This document shows, one piece after another, positions 60,794 to 64,000 of a stretch of DNA of 64,000 nucleotides (within the stretch, counting starts at the first letter, position 1; each line of letters opens with the position of its first letter). The DNA comes from Xanthomonas maliensis. GTDB taxonomy: Bacteria > Pseudomonadota > Gammaproteobacteria > Xanthomonadales > Xanthomonadaceae. A program made the translations under genes and the position numbers. Below the pieces are notes generated by a model that saw only the letters and a list, made by a program, of their open reading frames with translations, searched no databases and was not told the DNA's origin. The DNA is taken from NCBI RefSeq assembly GCF_009192945.1, contig NZ_NSET01000030.1, positions 1 through 64,000 on the forward strand, read 5' to 3'.

Positions 60794-61387
60794 GTGAGGC
60801 GGGCGTGCCGGCAACTGAGCAATCGTCTGTCGGAGCGTTCCGATAGCGAGCATGTCCAGGCGTTGGTGCGCATGGCAATGATCGCGCTGATCATCGCCTA
60901 CACCGCAGCCTGCGCAGATCGCTGGCATCTGTCGGCGCAGCAGTGGCATCGCCTGCTGTGCCTGCTTGTGAGCGCGCAAGCCATGGCGATGATCATTTTC
61001 GCCTGCATCCTGATCCGGCCGCAGCGCTCGGACCTGCGCCGCAAGCTTGGCATGGTGTCCGACTATGGCCTGCTTGGCCTGGCGATGACTTGGCTCGGCG
61101 CTCCGATGGCCGGTCTGTATGTCGTGCTGTTGTGGGTGACCATCGGCAATGGGCTGCGTTTTGGGCGGCAGTGGCTGCAGACGGCCGTCGCCATGGCAGT
61201 GCTCAGCTTCGGCAGTACGCTGGCCAACAGCCATTATTGGCAGCAGCAGCTGGAGCTGGGCCTCGCGCTGCTGGCGGCGCTGGTGGCGATCCCGCTGTCG
61301 TTGTCCGGGCGTCTGCAGGCTGCCGAGGCGCAGACGCCGCCGGAGGAATCCCAGGCGACGCCTTCATCGTCGCATCTACGCGTCTGA
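60794..61387 (+). CDS. rpfH: RpfH, membrane protein resembling the RpfC sensor region
   Basis: About 197 residues and four to five predicted membrane helices, with no transmitter domain. It is a clear paralogue of the RpfC input region: both begin NRLS/QRLS-x-R-x-DSEH and share LRR-x-x-GM-x-x-DY, WVTIGNGLR-G, a Leu-x-Thr-Ala stretch and S-x-YW in the same order. Its role is not established. The GTG at 60794 lies one base after the rpfG stop and gives the RpfC-like start; it is seven bases before rpfC. Loss or gain of rpfH varies between Xanthomonas lineages, so its presence is of taxonomic use. Confidence 0.85.
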   Translation: MRRACRQLSNRLSERSDSEHVQALVRMAMIALIIAYTAACADRWHLSAQQWHRLLCLLVSAQAMAMIIFACILIRPQRSDLRRKLGMVSDYGLLGLAMTWLGAPMAGLYVVLLWVTIGNGLRFGRQWLQTAVAMAVLSFGSTLANSHYWQQQLELGLALLAALVAIPLSLSGRLQAAEAQTPPEESQATPSSSHLRV

Positions 61388-61394
61388 GGAAGCT

Positions 61395-63578
61395 ATGAGC
61401 TCTCCGCTGCCCTGGTTGAAACAGCGCCTGTCCGGACGCCCGGATAGCGAACATGCGCAGAACCTGATCCGCATCATCATCACCACGCTGTTCATTTCCT
61501 ACCTGGGCTGGCGTTACCAGCAGACCCACGGCGACACCTTGGTGGCGACCTGGTTGATCCTGATGGGCGAGCTGCTGGTCGCGCTCGGACTGATGGTTGC
61601 GATCCTGCTGCGTCCGCAGGTGTCCCATCTGCGGCGCGTGATCGGCATGCTGCTGGACTACGTCAGCATGGGCGCGATCATGGCGATCCAGGGCGAGCCG
61701 GCCTCGCCGCTGTACGCGGTGGTCATGTGGGTGACCATCGGCAACGGCCTGCGCTATGGCAGCAACTATCTGCGTACCGCGACCGCGATGGGGAGCATGA
61801 GCTTTCTGGTCGCGATCCTGGTGTCCCCATACTGGAAAGACAATCCATATCTCAGCTGGGGATTGTGGCTGGGCCTGATCGCGGTGCCGCTGTACTTCGA
61901 TTCGCTGCTGCGCGCGATGACGCGTGCGGTTCGCGAAGCGCGCCATGCCAACCAGGCCAAGAGCCGCTTCCTGGCCAACATGAGCCACGAATTCCGCACG
62001 CCGCTCAATGGTTTGTCCGGCATGACCGAGGTGCTGGCCACCACGCGCCTGGATGCCGAACAGAAGGAATGCCTCAACACCATCCAGGCCTCCGCGCGCA
62101 GCCTGCTGTCGTTGGTGGAGGAGGTGCTGGACATCTCGGCGATCGAGGCGGGCAAGATCCGCATCGATCATCACGACTTCTCGCTGCAGGACTTGCTGGC
62201 ATCGGTGAACCTGATTCTGCAGCCGCAGGCCAGTAGTCGCGCGCTGGACTATCGCGCCGAGGTGGCCGACGACCTGCCCGACCGCCTGCACGGCGACAGT
62301 GGTCACCTGCGACAGGTGCTACTCAATATCGCCGGCAATGCGGTCAAGTTCACCGAGCAAGGGCATGTATGGGTGCGCGTCAGCCGGGTTGGCGGCATCA
62401 GCGAGACATCGCTGCGCCTGCGGTTCGAGGTCGAAGATACCGGCATCGGCGTGCCGCTGGAGATGCGCCCGCGGTTGTTCGAGGCCTTCGAGCAGGCCGA
62501 TGTCGGCCTGTCGCGTCGCTACGAAGGAACCGGCCTGGGGACGACGATCGCCAAGGGGTTGGTGGAGGCCATGGGCGGCGCCATTGGCTTCAGCGAGAAT
62601 CGGCCCAACGGCAGCGTGTTCTGGTTCGAACTGCCGATGCGCATCGCGGCAGCAACCGCGGCCTCGGCCTCGGAGGCGGCGCCGGCCGGCGTGCTGCTCG
62701 ATGCGCCCGATGAGCTCGAGTCTTCCAACGTCATCGCATTTTCCAACCCGTTCTTGCGCCATCGCGCCCGTGTGCGCAGCATGCGCTTGTTGGTGGCCGA
62801 CGACCATGGGGCCAACCGCATGGTGCTGCAGCGCCTGTTGGAAAAGGCCGGCCACCGCGTGACCTGCGTCAATGGCGGCGAGCAGGTGCTGGACGCGATC
62901 GCGCAAGAGGATTTCGACGGCATCATCGTCGACCTGCACATGCCGGGCATGAGTGGCCTGGACATGCTCAAGCAGCTGCGGGTGATGCATGCCAGTGGCA
63001 TGCGCTATACGCCGGTGGTGGTGCTCAGCGCTGACGTGACGCCGGAAGCGATCCGCAGCTGCGAGCAGGCAGGGGCGCGCGCTTTCCTGGCCAAACCGGT
63101 CGTCGCGACGCGCCTGCTGGATACCGTCGCTGATCTGGCTGCCAGCACGCGACAGTTGGCGACGCCAGCGGTTGCCGCGCAGGGGCCGACAGCCGTGGAG
63201 GGGGTGCTCGATGCCAGTGTGCTCGACGAGCTGGCGTCGCTGGGCATGGGCGATGAATTCGAGCGCCAGTTCGTCCGCCAGTGCCTGGAGGACGCGCACA
63301 ACTGCGTGCTGGCCATCGACCGCGATGGCAGCCGCGCTGATTGGGAACAACTGCGCGAGAGTGCCCATGCCTTGCGCGGCGTGGCCAGCAACCTTGGGCT
63401 CGCCCAACTGGCGGCCAGCGGCGGCGAACTGATGCGGCACGCCGACTGGCAACTGCAGGCCGAGTGGCGGCAGCGGGTCAAGGTCCTGCACGAGCAGCTG
63501 GCGGCAGGAAAGGATGCACTCGACGCACGCATGCAGCGCGTCAAGGACGACGAGTGCTCCCCCCGTAGTCGCGAGTGA
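61395..63578 (+). CDS. rpfC: RpfC, hybrid sensor kinase for diffusible signal factor
   Basis: A 727-residue inner-membrane hybrid kinase sensing DSF. Five membrane helices occupy about residues 22-175, then HisKA with the phospho-His in NMSHEFRTPLNG (H198), HATPase with DTGIGVP and GTGLGTTIAKGL, a receiver with D513 in IIVDLHMPGMSG, and a C-terminal Hpt with H658 in ESAHALRGVASN. It also restrains RpfF through its receiver domain in X. campestris. ATG 61395 has AGGA at the end of rpfH. It is convergent with rpfF, 12 bases away. Confidence 0.97.
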   Translation: MSSPLPWLKQRLSGRPDSEHAQNLIRIIITTLFISYLGWRYQQTHGDTLVATWLILMGELLVALGLMVAILLRPQVSHLRRVIGMLLDYVSMGAIMAIQGEPASPLYAVVMWVTIGNGLRYGSNYLRTATAMGSMSFLVAILVSPYWKDNPYLSWGLWLGLIAVPLYFDSLLRAMTRAVREARHANQAKSRFLANMSHEFRTPLNGLSGMTEVLATTRLDAEQKECLNTIQASARSLLSLVEEVLDISAIEAGKIRIDHHDFSLQDLLASVNLILQPQASSRALDYRAEVADDLPDRLHGDSGHLRQVLLNIAGNAVKFTEQGHVWVRVSRVGGISETSLRLRFEVEDTGIGVPLEMRPRLFEAFEQADVGLSRRYEGTGLGTTIAKGLVEAMGGAIGFSENRPNGSVFWFELPMRIAAATAASASEAAPAGVLLDAPDELESSNVIAFSNPFLRHRARVRSMRLLVADDHGANRMVLQRLLEKAGHRVTCVNGGEQVLDAIAQEDFDGIIVDLHMPGMSGLDMLKQLRVMHASGMRYTPVVVLSADVTPEAIRSCEQAGARAFLAKPVVATRLLDTVADLAASTRQLATPAVAAQGPTAVEGVLDASVLDELASLGMGDEFERQFVRQCLEDAHNCVLAIDRDGSRADWEQLRESAHALRGVASNLGLAQLAASGGELMRHADWQLQAEWRQRVKVLHEQLAAGKDALDARMQRVKDDECSPRSRE

Positions 63579-63590
63579 GGACGCGGGCGC

Positions 63591-64000
63591 TCAGTCCACA
63601 TCGGTGCCGGAGCGACGCGATTGTGCGCGGACCAACCGGTCCATGGTCCGCAGCGACTTGTCGCCCAGCTGCATCGCGGTGTCTACCCAGATTTCGGTGA
63701 TGCGCATCATTTCCTCCAGCGGGACCGCAGTGGTGATCTCACGGACCTGTTGCATCGCTGCCCAGGCATGCGGGGTGCGCTTGCTTTCGCGGATGACCTG
63801 TTCCACGGCGGCAACTCCCTGACCGCGCGGAACCACGCGATCGACCAGGCCCATCGCATGCAGTTCTTCGGCCGAATAGAGGTTGCCCTCGAGCATCAGC
63901 CGCTGCGCCACCTGCGGACTGACGCGCTGGCACATGAAGGAATAGGCGCCCATGCCCGGGAACAGGTCGAACAACACCTCGGGCAAGCCCATCATCGCGC
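63591..64000 (-). CDS. rpfF: RpfF, DSF synthase (3' part)
   Basis: Makes the cis-unsaturated fatty acid signal DSF from acyl-ACP. Only the C-terminal 136 or so residues lie in the window; the gene runs off the right edge. The crotonase-fold part visible has GLPEVLFDLFPGMGAYSF, whose Glu corresponds to the catalytic E161 if the protein has the usual 289 residues. Then follow AEELHAMGLVDRVVP and a helical tail. The partner residue E141 is outside. It is convergent with rpfC; rpfB would be expected beyond. Confidence 0.95.
   Translation of the reverse strand, partial: AMMGLPEVLFDLFPGMGAYSFMCQRVSPQVAQRLMLEGNLYSAEELHAMGLVDRVVPRGQGVAAVEQVIRESKRTPHAWAAMQQVREITTAVPLEEMMRITEIWVDTAMQLGDKSLRTMDRLVRAQSRRSGTDVD

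Overview
This window is chromosomal DNA of a Xanthomonas (Xanthomonadaceae, Gammaproteobacteria). The evidence is the high GC content and strong GC3 bias, a TrpR-like gene heading a compact his operon, and above all the rpf quorum-sensing region (rpfE-recJ, rpfD, prfB-lysS, rpfG-rpfH-rpfC, and convergent rpfF) on the right. RpfC keeps its phosphotransfer His at residue 198 and RpfG its receiver Asp at residue 80, the positions I recall for X. campestris. I cannot name the species.

Left part (1-9.9 kb). A truncated low-GC reading frame at the edge is followed by tspO and the threonine operon. The thr leader has a Thr/Ile-rich peptide and an attenuator hairpin. thrA and thrB overlap, but thrC lies 3.4 kb further on, beyond a secreted tannase/feruloyl-esterase-family gene and an EthD-like gene. 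A fold-back repeat starts inside the thrC stop codon.

Housekeeping block (9.9-21.4 kb). A periplasmic L,D-transpeptidase-like protein, an FNR-type regulator, hisS and a degenerate thioredoxin-like protein lead to the his operon: a TrpR-like regulator, then hisG-D-C-B-H-A-F-I, with every his junction overlapping. A near-perfect palindrome sits between the -35 and -10 of the operon promoter, and the transcript looks leaderless.

Middle (21.6-39.4 kb). A calcineurin-like phosphoesterase, a C13-type caspase-like lipoprotein, methionine salvage genes mtnBDC, two tandem amino-acid permeases and a Nudix hydrolase come first. They are followed by serA with a divergent D-2-hydroxyglutarate-dehydrogenase-like gene, a DUF2388/DUF4105 pair, efpL (yeiP), and a leucine/acyl-CoA catabolism trio. 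A second fold-back repeat abuts efpL.

Right part (39.4-64 kb). Ferrous iron uptake (feoA, feoB and a small Cys-rich membrane protein) sits under a Fur-box-like promoter. Next are an aminotransferase with a MOSC protein, dapB, and a compact operon carA-(DUF)-carB-greA-rpfE-recJ. The rest is the rpf region: a DUF1176 protein, an acyltransferase, rpfD, prfB with an intact programmed +1 frameshift, lysS, then rpfG behind a hairpin-rich leader, rpfH, rpfC and the 3' end of rpfF. Genes are dense and mostly vertical-looking. The accessory-looking stretches are 1-250, 4960-8230, the two repeats and perhaps 23.2-24.9 kb. I saw no tRNA, rRNA, CRISPR array, prophage or complete insertion sequence.
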